DNA from: an uncultured Selenomonadales bacterium
GTDB lineage: Bacteria; Bacillota; Negativicutes; Selenomonadales; Selenomonadaceae
Length of the DNA stretch: 61,087 nt
NCBI GenBank assembly: GCA_900314765.1
Contig: OMWN01000009.1
Span: forward strand, 1 to 61,087
Direction of reading: 5' to 3'
The translations under genes and the position numbers were made by a program. Below are positions 32,043-40,033 of the stretch, piece after piece (the stretch's first letter is position 1; every line of letters starts with the position of its first letter). The notes under the pieces are model-generated. The model searched no databases. It worked only from the letters and a program-made list of their open reading frames with translations, and was not told the DNA's origin.

Positions 32043-35000
32043 TCATCCTCCGATGATGCGCTTTATGAGGTTCACGGTGAATTCGCAGGTCTCGTCCGAG
32101 GTGATGTGTATGGATTTTGTGCCGTTTATGGAGAGGGTGCTGTCATCGAAGCTCACTTCTTCGATGTCGTCGTATTTGAAGAATTTAGGCTCCTCAGAAA
32201 GCACGATGCCCGTCGGTGTGATGAGGTAGCCCTCGTCGCCTTTGCCGAAGAGCGTGTCGTCGTAGAGGAGGAACACATCGTCGAGATATTCGATGTAGCC
32301 TGCTCCGTAGCTCTTCGCCGCATTGATGCATTTTTTGTTGAATTTTTCCGGCGACGGTCTATAGGCGAGGTAGACGCCGCTCGGCAGCTCGCCCATGTCG
32401 TTCAATATGGAGAGAACTCGTTTGCGCGTAAGCGGCAGTGTGTTTATGATTGGCTCGTTTTCAACGATGTTCATGATGGCGGTCAGCACGTCGCGCTCGA
32501 AAAGATTAGAGCCGTCGCTGGCCTTCGACGCGATTTTGACGCCGTTGACGATGAGCGCGTCTTTTTTCGTGCTGACGTCATTGATGGCTTCGTACGGAAT
32601 GAAGAATGGCTTGTCGGGCAGGACAATGCCGCTCCGCGTCAGGAAGTAGCCTGCCTCGCCGCTGCCGAACGTCGTGTCGTCGTGGAGCATCATGACGTGC
32701 GATGGGCCGTCGGCATAATTGTGGCCGTATTTTTTGATGGCGTTGTGGCATTTTTTCTGAAATTTCTCAGCCGATGGCACGCGCGTCGCGTATGTATAGC
32801 TCTCGGGGAACGTGCTGTTGATGGACTGAATGATTTCGTCGAATGAGTCTTTCGTGAGTGGCAACATGGTCTGACCTCCTTCGGCGTCGTCCGCTGGCGA
32901 ATCCGCCTCTGCGGGCGCATTTGTCGGCTCTGTCTCATCTGTGGTCGCAGGCGTATCCGCTGGCTCAACGGCATGCGCCTGCTCTGCCGCTGTAGCTAAT
33001 TCCATAGAATCGTTTTGCGCCGCTGCATCCGTTGGTGCTGTTGTCGCTGTCGTCTCTGTCTGCTCTGGCAAATCTGCTGATGTCGCCAAATCAGCTGAGG
33101 CGGCCAAATCGGACGCCGCTGTGGGCACTGTGTCGTCGGCTATTGCATTGGGCTGAACGGCGCTTTCGGCTTCGCTCGCGATGTCACCTGTGACGCTTGG
33201 TGTAACGTCTGTCGCGTTTGATTCGGATTCATTCGCGATGTCAACTGTTGTGATTGTCGTGCTTGTCTCGTTTCCGCCCGCGCCGCTTTGCGTCATATCC
33301 GTCGCTTTCATTTCTCCTGCGCCGCTTTGCGTTTCGCTCGTCGCATCGCTCATCGTCGGCGCCGCGAGCGGCGCCTCCTTTTCGCTCTCGCTTGCGCCGT
33401 CGTGCGGCTCGCTTGCGCTCGCCGCCGCTTGCGCTTGTGCCGCGCCCACGCTTGCGGCCGCGTCCGTCGCTTCTTTGGCCGCGAGCGCTGCGGCAGCGAC
33501 AGCGGCGACGCCGGCGACCTTTGCCGCACCGCTCGAGATGCTTGGGTCTGTCGCCTCGCTCGCTGACGATGTCAGCTCGCTTTGCGTTGTTGACGCGCTT
33601 TCATCGATTGGCGCGTCTGCGCTCGGCGTCTCGCCTTGAGCCGATTCAGCGTGGTTGTCATTTTCCGTATCATTATCGACTGGCATCTCGTTTTGTCTAT
33701 CAGCGTTCAAATTTTCTTGTTCGGCTTCTTCTTCCGCCTTTTTCTGCTCGAGCACGTCCTCTGTCTCTTCGGCGAGCTGAGACAGTAGAGCCGAGCGCTC
33801 ATTTTCGTTCTTGCATTTGTCGACGTATTCTTTCGCCGCGCCGACGAAATTCAGCCGCGCGAAATAGACATTGTGACCCGCCCAGTCCGTCGTGTCGGGA
33901 TTTTCGAGGTCCACGTCCACATCGTCGTCGACACCCCAGAATTTCACATCGTGGACGGAGGCGGGTATCCAGTACGTGCCGCGCTGAAGCCCGATATTCG
34001 TGAGCCCCTCGTCATCCTCGTTGGCGTATATCTCGGGCATGAATTCGAGCATCGTGAGGAGGGCGGAGAGCACGGCGGGCGAGTCGACGAAAAGCATATT
34101 GATGTCGTCCGTCCATTCGGGGGTATCATCATCGCCTTCGAGCCCTTCGCCATCGAGCTCATACTTTGCCAGTATGTAGTCCGCCGTGAAGATGTCCGCA
34201 CCCTCGAATGATGCGATGCGGAATATGTCAGGTGCGGCCTCTGGCATCAGCTCTAGAATGTCACGATAAGCGAGCTCGGAGCCGGGATTTTCGAGGCAGC
34301 GGCAGAGCCCTTCTATCGTCTGCTCCTTCGTCTGCCTGCCATTCTCATACCGTTTCATGATGTTTATCCTGCGGCCCTCGTTTTTGTCCGGCGTCTCAGT
34401 GATGGGAGGTATGCAGTCATCGTCGAGCAGCGTGGAATACAATTTATAGAAGAGCGCGAAGAAGCAGACGTTTCTAATGAAACTGTAAGCGAGCGACGGA
34501 TAGTTGCGTTTCGTGATGGTGTCATTGATGAACCGCTTCGTGCGCGCCGAGTAAGAATTGCCTGTGATGGAGCGGCCGAGCGAGCTCAGCGCGTCCTGCG
34601 CCGTGTTCATGATTTCAGCCTTCACGGCGCCCTTTATCGCGCCGAATATGCCAAATCCGCCGCCCTGCCAGTTCGCCTTGTTCGCCTGCTCCTCGCTGGC
34701 GATCGCGTTGCGGAAATCCTGTATCGCCGCCTTGTCCTCGCTGATGGCCTGCGCGAGCTTCGTCTTGTTGACGGCGTCATCGACCATGTCCCAGAGGTCG
34801 CTTTTCGTGATGTGGTCGATGCCGAACTGCATCAGCACGTCAACGGCGTGGTCAAACAGCGGGTCGCACGACGACACGCAGAGGTGAGTGGTGAAATCGA
34901 AAAATTCATCGGGGTCGTCGAGGTCATGCTCATTGAGATAATGTCTGACTTTTTCCTCGACAAGATCGCCCCTGCGGCACGATTCGAAATTGAAAACGGC

Positions 35001-35309
35001 GCCCATTCGCTTGAAGAGCGCGTTGCCCTCGGGGATATTGACCTCGTATTCATCGGCGATGGTGAAATGGACGGCATGATCATCGTCGTCGTCATATTCG
35101 TCGTCATCCAGATCATCGAGCTCATCGTCATCGACGGATGCGATTTCCTCGTCATCATCGATGGGCGCCGATGATTGTATTGGCTCATCAGGCTCAGACA
35201 CAGGCGCGGCGCTCCCTCCAGCAGCCGCCACATCGGCGACCTTCGTGCCGCAGTTGAAGCAAAACTTTGCGCCTTCAGGCAGCTTCGTTCCGCAATTATA
35301 ACAAAACAT
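32043..35309 (-). CDS. Zinc-ribbon protein with acidic region, Ala/Ser/Thr-rich linker and two C-terminal PH-like repeats
   Basis: 1088 residues. Two CxxC pairs at the N-terminus (FCYNCGTK, FCFNCGTK) form a zinc ribbon. A strongly acidic stretch follows (residues about 45-85). Residues about 90-520 form a folded helical region. Residues about 530-850 are a low-complexity Ala/Ser/Thr/Glu linker. The end has two similar units of about 110 residues (KFxKKCxNAxKxYG, DDTxFGxGxxGYxLTxxGIVL, ING-K), which look like bacterial PH-type domains. One hydrophobic patch in the linker (AAKVAGVAAVAAAALAA) might insert in a membrane. Such zinc-ribbon proteins often sit at the envelope or in stress responses, but the function is unknown. 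It is transcribed alone. Confidence 0.7.
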   Translation of the reverse strand: MFCYNCGTKLPEGAKFCFNCGTKVADVAAAGGSAAPVSEPDEPIQSSAPIDDDEEIASVDDDELDDLDDDEYDDDDDHAVHFTIADEYEVNIPEGNALFKRMGAVFNFESCRRGDLVEEKVRHYLNEHDLDDPDEFFDFTTHLCVSSCDPLFDHAVDVLMQFGIDHITKSDLWDMVDDAVNKTKLAQAISEDKAAIQDFRNAIASEEQANKANWQGGGFGIFGAIKGAVKAEIMNTAQDALSSLGRSITGNSYSARTKRFINDTITKRNYPSLAYSFIRNVCFFALFYKLYSTLLDDDCIPPITETPDKNEGRRINIMKRYENGRQTKEQTIEGLCRCLENPGSELAYRDILELMPEAAPDIFRIASFEGADIFTADYILAKYELDGEGLEGDDDTPEWTDDINMLFVDSPAVLSALLTMLEFMPEIYANEDDEGLTNIGLQRGTYWIPASVHDVKFWGVDDDVDVDLENPDTTDWAGHNVYFARLNFVGAAKEYVDKCKNENERSALLSQLAEETEDVLEQKKAEEEAEQENLNADRQNEMPVDNDTENDNHAESAQGETPSADAPIDESASTTQSELTSSASEATDPSISSGAAKVAGVAAVAAAALAAKEATDAAASVGAAQAQAAASASEPHDGASESEKEAPLAAPTMSDATSETQSGAGEMKATDMTQSGAGGNETSTTITTVDIANESESNATDVTPSVTGDIASEAESAVQPNAIADDTVPTAASDLAASADLATSADLPEQTETTATTAPTDAAAQNDSMELATAAEQAHAVEPADTPATTDETEPTNAPAEADSPADDAEGGQTMLPLTKDSFDEIIQSINSTFPESYTYATRVPSAEKFQKKCHNAIKKYGHNYADGPSHVMMLHDDTTFGSGEAGYFLTRSGIVLPDKPFFIPYEAINDVSTKKDALIVNGVKIASKASDGSNLFERDVLTAIMNIVENEPIINTLPLTRKRVLSILNDMGELPSGVYLAYRPSPEKFNKKCINAAKSYGAGYIEYLDDVFLLYDDTLFGKGDEGYLITPTGIVLSEEPKFFKYDDIEEVSFDDSTLSINGTKSIHITSDETCEFTVNLIKRIIGG

Positions 35310-35464
35310 AATGGAGCCTCCTTAATAATGATGAAATTTTGACCGATGAAAAACATTTCATTTAATTTGGTGATTCGGCGTGAGATATTCTCTTTGTCGC
35401 AATCATACCAAAATCAAATGAAAAAATCCATATTTAATGAAACAATTATATTTGAAAAAAGCAC

Positions 35465-35511
35465 TTGAAAAAATTTTCCGTGCATGTATAATGTAAGTAT
35501 AATGCTTACAA
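35465..35511 (+). promoter_or_regulatory. Promoter with overlapping inverted repeat, upstream of the small Cys protein
   Basis: TTGAAA (35465-35470), a 16-bp spacer and TATAAT (35487-35492). Just downstream, TGTAAG-N7-CTTACA (35493-35511) straddles the expected transcription start and is a candidate repressor site. Confidence 0.5.
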
Positions 35512-35572
35512 TAAATTTGTAGCCAGCATTGAAGCTCATTTAATTTTACGAGATGTCACAGGAGGAATTTTC

Positions 35573-35932
35573 ATGAGTGAGAAAGCAATCGAGCAAGTGA
35601 AGGAAAACGTGAAGGCCATGATGGCGGCGCCGAGCTGCTGCGCAGAGGCGAAGGCGGCGGGCGAGAAGTGGCTCAAGGCGGTTGGCACGGCCGACGAAAA
35701 GAGGGAGACGGCCGCGCTCATAAAGGAGCTCGAGGAAGACGTCACGACGATTGACGGGCTCATAGCGTTCGCATCGTCGGCGGACGGCGAGAAAGTATTC
35801 GGCAAAGAGGCCGCCGCGTCCATGACGAAGAGCGCGAAAGAAGCAAAAGCCAAAGGCGAGAAATATTGCATCTGCCCAGCCTGCCAAGCCATCGCGAAAA
35901 TTCTCCCGCTAAAGGGCGAGCTGCTTAAGTAA
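35573..35932 (+). CDS. Small conserved Cys-containing protein of unknown function
   Basis: 119 residues. N-terminal helix with APSCCAEAKAAGEKWL, then AVGTADEKRETAALIKELEE, IDGLIAFASSADG, and C-terminal YCICPACQAIAKIL. The CC and CxCPAC pairs suggest a metal or disulfide site. Close relatives in Firmicutes are, as I recall, labelled 'molecular chaperone Hsp90' in databases. That label is misleading because no Hsp90 ATPase domain fits in 119 residues. It has its own promoter and terminator. Confidence 0.7.
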   Translation: MSEKAIEQVKENVKAMMAAPSCCAEAKAAGEKWLKAVGTADEKRETAALIKELEEDVTTIDGLIAFASSADGEKVFGKEAAASMTKSAKEAKAKGEKYCICPACQAIAKILPLKGELLK

Positions 35933-35951
35933 AAGCGAAAAATGATTTCAA

Positions 35952-35987
35952 TAAAAATGCACCCTACGTTTGCGGGGCGCATTTTTT
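35952..35987 (+). terminator. Intrinsic terminator
   Basis: AAAATGC.CCC and GGGG.GCATTTTTT pair across a 9-nt loop. Confidence 0.65.
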
Positions 35988-36055
35988 GTTGGCGCATGCA
36001 TCATTTTATGATGACAGCGCGAGTGAAGGTGAAAGATTTTAGCGAGGACAAAATC

Positions 36056-36084
36056 TTGAAATGGCGAGAAAAAACATTTAAAAT
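36056..36084 (+). promoter_or_regulatory. Promoter of the intact Rpn locus
   Basis: TTGAAA (36056-36061), a 17-bp spacer, TAAAAT (36079-36084). Transcription would start near 36091, only about 15 nt before the TTG start at 36106. This favours that start over the GTG at 36097. Confidence 0.55.
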
Positions 36085-36105
36085 AGTAGAAAAGAGGTGA
36101 GTCTA

Positions 36106-36939
36106 TTGACGAACGCAAACAGAGAGAAGTATCTCGAAAAAGTGAAGCACTTGAGGCTTATCGATGATATATTCTTTAATATTTGCTTTGATGACAATAT
36201 CAAGTGCATGAATCTCTTGCTGCGCATTATACTGAACAACAGGAATATTTCTGTAATAAAGGTGACAACGCAGAAAACGATGCCGAATCTCTACGGTCGC
36301 GGCGTGCGGTTTGATGTGCTCGCCACGGATGGAAAGCAGTTCTTCGAGTGCGAGGTGCAGCGTAGCGACGAGGGTGCAAATCCGCGACGCACGCGTTTCC
36401 ATGTCAGCATGATAGACTCGCGCGAGGTCGCAAAAGGCACGAAATTCAAGGAATTGCCAGAAATATATGTCATATTCATAACAGAAAATGATGTGTGGGG
36501 CAATGGGTTGCCGCTCTATCACGTCAAAAAGACGATAGCGGAGAACGGCAAGAGCTTTGATGACGGCACGCATGCGGTGTACGTGAATGGCGCGTACCGT
36601 GACGACAGCGACATAGGGAAGTTGATGCATGATTTCTTCTGCGAAGATCCAGACGACATGTATTTCGAGGATTTGAAAAACACAGCGAAAATATTCAAGG
36701 GGACAGAAGGAGGGCGAAATACCATGTGCAATGCGATTGAGGATTTAGTAGTGGCTGAAAGAGCCGAGTCGGAGGCAAAAGGCAGAGCTGAGGGCAGAGC
36801 TGAGGGCAAAAAGGAGACACGTATTGAAAGCATCAAGAACATCATGAGAAATTTTAACGTGACAGCGGAGAAAGCCATGCAAGCATTGGAAATCCCTGCT
36901 GATGAACGCGCGATATATTTGCCCTTGATTCTGAACTGA
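36106..36939 (+). CDS. Rpn-family PD-(D/E)XK nuclease (transposase/recombination-promoting type)
   Basis: 277 residues from TTG 36106 (ribosome site AAGAGGTG). The N-terminal two thirds match the Rpn/YhgA-like nuclease: HLRLIDDIFFNICFDDN, then the core GRGVRFDVLATDGKQFFECEVQ with the D...E-x-Q/K-type active-site arrangement, then RRTRFHVSMIDSREVAKG and PEIYVIFITEN. The last 71 residues carry the charged linker (EAKGRAEGRAEGK) and a helical tail (AEKAMQALEIPADERAIYLP). Known family members are DNA nucleases whose activity limits phage growth and is restrained by a C-terminal small protein made from the same gene. An internal ribosome site and a downstream tail copy here fit that scheme. Confidence 0.88.
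   Translation: MTNANREKYLEKVKHLRLIDDIFFNICFDDNIKCMNLLLRIILNNRNISVIKVTTQKTMPNLYGRGVRFDVLATDGKQFFECEVQRSDEGANPRRTRFHVSMIDSREVAKGTKFKELPEIYVIFITENDVWGNGLPLYHVKKTIAENGKSFDDGTHAVYVNGAYRDDSDIGKLMHDFFCEDPDDMYFEDLKNTAKIFKGTEGGRNTMCNAIEDLVVAERAESEAKGRAEGRAEGKKETRIESIKNIMRNFNVTAEKAMQALEIPADERAIYLPLILN
36724..36939 (+). CDS. Intragenic Rpn small protein (candidate antitoxin)
   Basis: Within the Rpn gene, AAGGAGGG (36707-36714) lies 9 nt before an in-frame ATG at 36724, a stronger ribosome site than that of the full gene. The product would be the C-terminal 71 residues (MCNAIEDLVVAERAESEAKG... to LPLILN). The stand-alone cassette at 36980 repeats the same ribosome-site text GGAGGGCGAAATACC and start MC.AIEDLVV, which supports the site being functional. 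By analogy with E. coli RpnS it may bind and block the full-length nuclease. Confidence 0.6.
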   Translation: MCNAIEDLVVAERAESEAKGRAEGRAEGKKETRIESIKNIMRNFNVTAEKAMQALEIPADERAIYLPLILN

Positions 36940-36979
36940 AACGGGAGAACCATACACGGGCACAGGAGGGCGAAATACC

Positions 36980-37207
36980 ATGTGCAAGGCGATTGAGGAT
37001 TTAGTAGTGGCTGAGAGAGCTGAATCAGAGGCAAAAGGCAGGATTGAGGGCAGAGCCGAGGGGAGAGCAGAAGGTAAAAAAGAGACAAGCATAGAAAATA
37101 TCAAAAAAATTATGGAAAGCCTCAATACAGATGTGTATAGAGCTATGGATATTTTGCAGATACCAGCCGATGAGCGTGCGATATATTTGCCGCTGGTTTC
37201 AAATTGA
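36980..37207 (+). CDS. Stand-alone copy of the Rpn C-terminal cassette
   Basis: 75 residues starting MCKAIEDLVVAERAESEAKG with its own AGGAGGG site (36964-36970). It is almost identical to the intragenic product at the start, has an extra RAEG repeat in the linker, and diverges in the helical part (IMESLNTDVYRAMDILQIPA) before the shared end DERAIYLPL. The copied unit begins around the ribosome site, not at a domain border. It is cotranscribed with the nuclease gene 40 nt upstream. It may be a dedicated antitoxin or a recombination partner that can replace the tail of the nuclease. Confidence 0.65.
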   Translation: MCKAIEDLVVAERAESEAKGRIEGRAEGRAEGKKETSIENIKKIMESLNTDVYRAMDILQIPADERAIYLPLVSN

Positions 37208-37219
37208 ATAGTTACGAAA

Positions 37220-37255
37220 ACGGAGCTGTTGCCGCGAAGTGCAATGGCTCTTTTT
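37220..37255 (+). terminator. Intrinsic terminator of the Rpn locus
   Basis: GAGC.TTGC...GCAA.GGCTC stem followed by TTTTTTG. The spacer 37256-37496 before iorA has a -10-like TATAAT near 37420 (ATATAATAAATG). Confidence 0.65.
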
Positions 37256-37496
37256 TGATGCGCGGTCAAATCGTTTGGTAAAATTTTTGTTTCGTCAAAT
37301 CGTCTTCATGGCGGAGCGATTTTCACTGCTTAAAAATTTTTTCGTGGCATTTGCTTTTGAATCGACGATATTCACGACACATTTCATTTAATTGTTTTAT
37401 ATGATTCTCATAGATGATATAATAAATGCTATGTTATGAGTGAACGCTATCACAAAAATGAAGTGGGAGGTGGGCAGCGCTCGGCGCTGGTACACG

Positions 37497-39380
37497 ATGA
37501 GGAAGACATTTCTGATGGGGAATGAGGCCATCGCGATGGGGGCCATCGCGGCGGGGGTGAATCTCGTCGCGGGCTATCCCGGCACGCCGTCTACGGAGGT
37601 GCTCGAGACGGTGGCGAAGCACAACGACGGCAGCATCTATGTCGAGTGGTCGACGAATGAGAAGTCGGGCATGGAGGTCGCGGCAGGCGCGGCGTACACG
37701 GGCGCGCGCTCGATGGTGACGATGAAGCAGGTCGGGCTGAACGTGGCGTCTGACCCGCTGATGTCGCTCGAGTACATCGGCGTGAAGGGCGGCATGGTCG
37801 TGATGGTCGCCGACGACCCGGGCCCCATATCGTCGCAGACGGAGCAGGACACGCGTCACTATGCGGCGTTCTCGAAGCTGCCGTGCTTCGACCCGTCGAG
37901 CGTCGAGGAGGCGTACTGGATGATACAGGACGCCTTCGCGCTGTCGGAGCGGTACGGCACGCCTGTTTTTTTCCGTCCGACGACGCGCGTCTGCCACGGC
38001 TACGCCTCAATAGAGATAAAGGAAAAATCGGAGTACTATGTGAACAAGCCCGAGGGCTTCAAAAAGGACACGATGCGATGGGTCATTTTCCCGCGCACGG
38101 CGTTCCTCAATCATCAGAAGATAGAGAAACGAAACGAACAGCTCGGCGATGCGTTTTCAGATTACAGGAGAAATATCATAACGCTTGGCAATGGGGAAAC
38201 AACGTCGCGGCGTGGCATCGCGACGCACGGCATCAGCTATACATATACGCAGGAGGCACTCGAGGCGCTGCGTTCGTTCGTAAATGACGATGAGCGAGCG
38301 GCCATGCCCGACGTGATGAAGGTGTCGACGCCGTTCCCGTTCCCCGAGCGGCTCGCGGTCGATTTCCTGCGGGGCAAGGACGAGGTGCTCTGCATCGAGG
38401 AACTTGACCCCGTCATTGAGCGCGAGCTCACGTACGTATGCGGCAAGTATGGCCTTCATGTGAAAATTCGTGGCAAGCTCACGCACGACGTCGTAAATGC
38501 GGGCGAGAACACGATCGACTCCGTGAAAAAGAGCATCGTGGACTTCATGGGATGGCAGGATGCGGCGACGGTGCGCGACGCCACGATGAATGGCGACACG
38601 TGCGAGACACCGGAGCTGCCTGTGCGCCCGCCCGTGCTCTGCGCAGGCTGTCCGCATCGTGCGTCGTTCTATGCCGTGAAGGTGGCCATGCGCGGCAAAA
38701 AGACGATATTCTGCGGCGACATCGGCTGCTACACGCTCGGCAACGCCATGCCGCTCGACATGGTCGACACGTGCCTCTGCATGGGCGCGGGGCTTGGCAT
38801 TGCGCAGGGTGTCGGCCACATCGAGCCAGACACGACGTGCTTTGCCTTCGTCGGCGACTCGACGTTTTTCGCGTCGGCTATGACGGGCGTCGTGAATGCC
38901 GTCTACAATGAGGCGGACATGGTGCTCGTCGTGCTTGACAATTCGACGACGGCGATGACAGGCCACCAGCCGCACCCGGGCACGGGTCACCGCATGATGG
39001 AGCTCGCGGAAAACTACAAGAAGTCCGCTGAGGATGTCGCGAACCGTGTCAGCATCGAGAAAGTCCTCGAGGGCATGGGCGTCGCGGCTGTCGAGGTCGT
39101 CAATCCACTCGACCACAAAAAGGCAGTCGAGGTCGTGAAGCGCATGGCGGCCATGCGCGGCGTGAAGGCCATCATCATGCGCTCGCCATGCGTGATGATC
39201 GTGAAGCACGACAAGCCGCTCGCAGTTGACTCGCAGAAGTGCGTTGCCTGCAAAAAGTGTATAAATTCGATTGGCTGTCCTGCCGTCATCATGAAGGGCG
39301 GCAAAGCGTTTATCGATGCGTCGTCGTGCACGGGCTGTGCGCTCTGCGCGAAGGTCTGCCCATTCGGGGCGATAGGATGA
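37497..39380 (+). CDS. iorA: Indolepyruvate:ferredoxin oxidoreductase, alpha subunit
   Basis: A 627-residue TPP enzyme subunit that with IorB oxidatively decarboxylates aryl pyruvates (from Trp, Phe, Tyr) to aryl-acetyl-CoA and reduces ferredoxin. Seen: MGNEAIAMGAIAAGVN and GYPGTPST at the start, CAGCPHR in the middle, the TPP region GDIGCYTLG...MGAGLGIAQG and VGDSTFFAS, and two C-terminal 4Fe-4S clusters (CVACKKC...CP and CTGCALCAKVCP). The frame is open upstream to 37440, but family alignment favours ATG 37497. No clear ribosome site is seen for any start. iorB follows after 18 nt. Confidence 0.93.
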   Translation: MRKTFLMGNEAIAMGAIAAGVNLVAGYPGTPSTEVLETVAKHNDGSIYVEWSTNEKSGMEVAAGAAYTGARSMVTMKQVGLNVASDPLMSLEYIGVKGGMVVMVADDPGPISSQTEQDTRHYAAFSKLPCFDPSSVEEAYWMIQDAFALSERYGTPVFFRPTTRVCHGYASIEIKEKSEYYVNKPEGFKKDTMRWVIFPRTAFLNHQKIEKRNEQLGDAFSDYRRNIITLGNGETTSRRGIATHGISYTYTQEALEALRSFVNDDERAAMPDVMKVSTPFPFPERLAVDFLRGKDEVLCIEELDPVIERELTYVCGKYGLHVKIRGKLTHDVVNAGENTIDSVKKSIVDFMGWQDAATVRDATMNGDTCETPELPVRPPVLCAGCPHRASFYAVKVAMRGKKTIFCGDIGCYTLGNAMPLDMVDTCLCMGAGLGIAQGVGHIEPDTTCFAFVGDSTFFASAMTGVVNAVYNEADMVLVVLDNSTTAMTGHQPHPGTGHRMMELAENYKKSAEDVANRVSIEKVLEGMGVAAVEVVNPLDHKKAVEVVKRMAAMRGVKAIIMRSPCVMIVKHDKPLAVDSQKCVACKKCINSIGCPAVIMKGGKAFIDASSCTGCALCAKVCPFGAIG

Positions 39381-39398
39381 CAGGGAGGGAGCTTTCTG

Positions 39399-39971
39399 AT
39401 GAAGAATAACATTTTTTTCTGCGGCGTGGGCGGCCAAGGCACCGTGCTCGCATCGAAGCTCATTGCGTCGGCCGCAATGAAGCGCGGCATTCCCGTGATG
39501 AGTGCCGAGACAATCGGCATGGCGCAGAAAGGCGGCTCCGTTTTCAGCTTTCTTAGGCTCGGCGATGGGCTCCACTGTCCGATGCTCGCGTCGGGCGCGG
39601 CTGACATCATCATCGGATTTGAGCCGGCGGAGACGGTGAGGAGTCTCAGGTATTTGAAACCGGATGGCTGTGTCATCGTCAGCAGCCATCCGATAATGCC
39701 TGTCACGGCGGTGCTCAAAGGCTCGAACTACACGGGCGCGGAGATGATAGACTATTTGAAGAAGAAAGTAAAAAATCTCACGGTCGTCGACACCGATGAG
39801 GCGACGCGCTCGATTGGCTCGGCGAAATCGATGAACATGGTGCTGCTCGGCGCGGCAATACGCACGGGTGCGATTGACCTCTCGATTGACGACATCAAAG
39901 CGGCAATGAGGGAACGCGTGAAGCCCGAGTTTGTCACGATGAATGAGAAAGCGCTTGATTATGTGAAATAA
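39399..39971 (+). CDS. iorB: Indolepyruvate:ferredoxin oxidoreductase, beta subunit
   Basis: A 190-residue gamma/beta-type subunit of 2-oxoacid:ferredoxin oxidoreductases. It begins IFFCGVGGQGTVLASKLIA, with MSAETIGMAQKGGSV and IIGFEPAETVRSL as usual. It forms the enzyme with IorA. Start ATG 39399 after GGGAGG. The paaK gene follows 62 nt later. Confidence 0.93.
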   Translation: MKNNIFFCGVGGQGTVLASKLIASAAMKRGIPVMSAETIGMAQKGGSVFSFLRLGDGLHCPMLASGAADIIIGFEPAETVRSLRYLKPDGCVIVSSHPIMPVTAVLKGSNYTGAEMIDYLKKKVKNLTVVDTDEATRSIGSAKSMNMVLLGAAIRTGAIDLSIDDIKAAMRERVKPEFVTMNEKALDYVK

Positions 39972-40033
39972 TAATCGTAACGCGTGAGCGTTATTTTAAT
40001 AGATAGATGTATCATCATAAGGGGGAGAATGAA

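Noticed and set aside
33254-34003. Plus-strand frames opposite the zinc-ribbon gene's linker
   Set aside because: They mirror the Ala/Ser/Thr-rich low-complexity codons of the real minus-strand gene.
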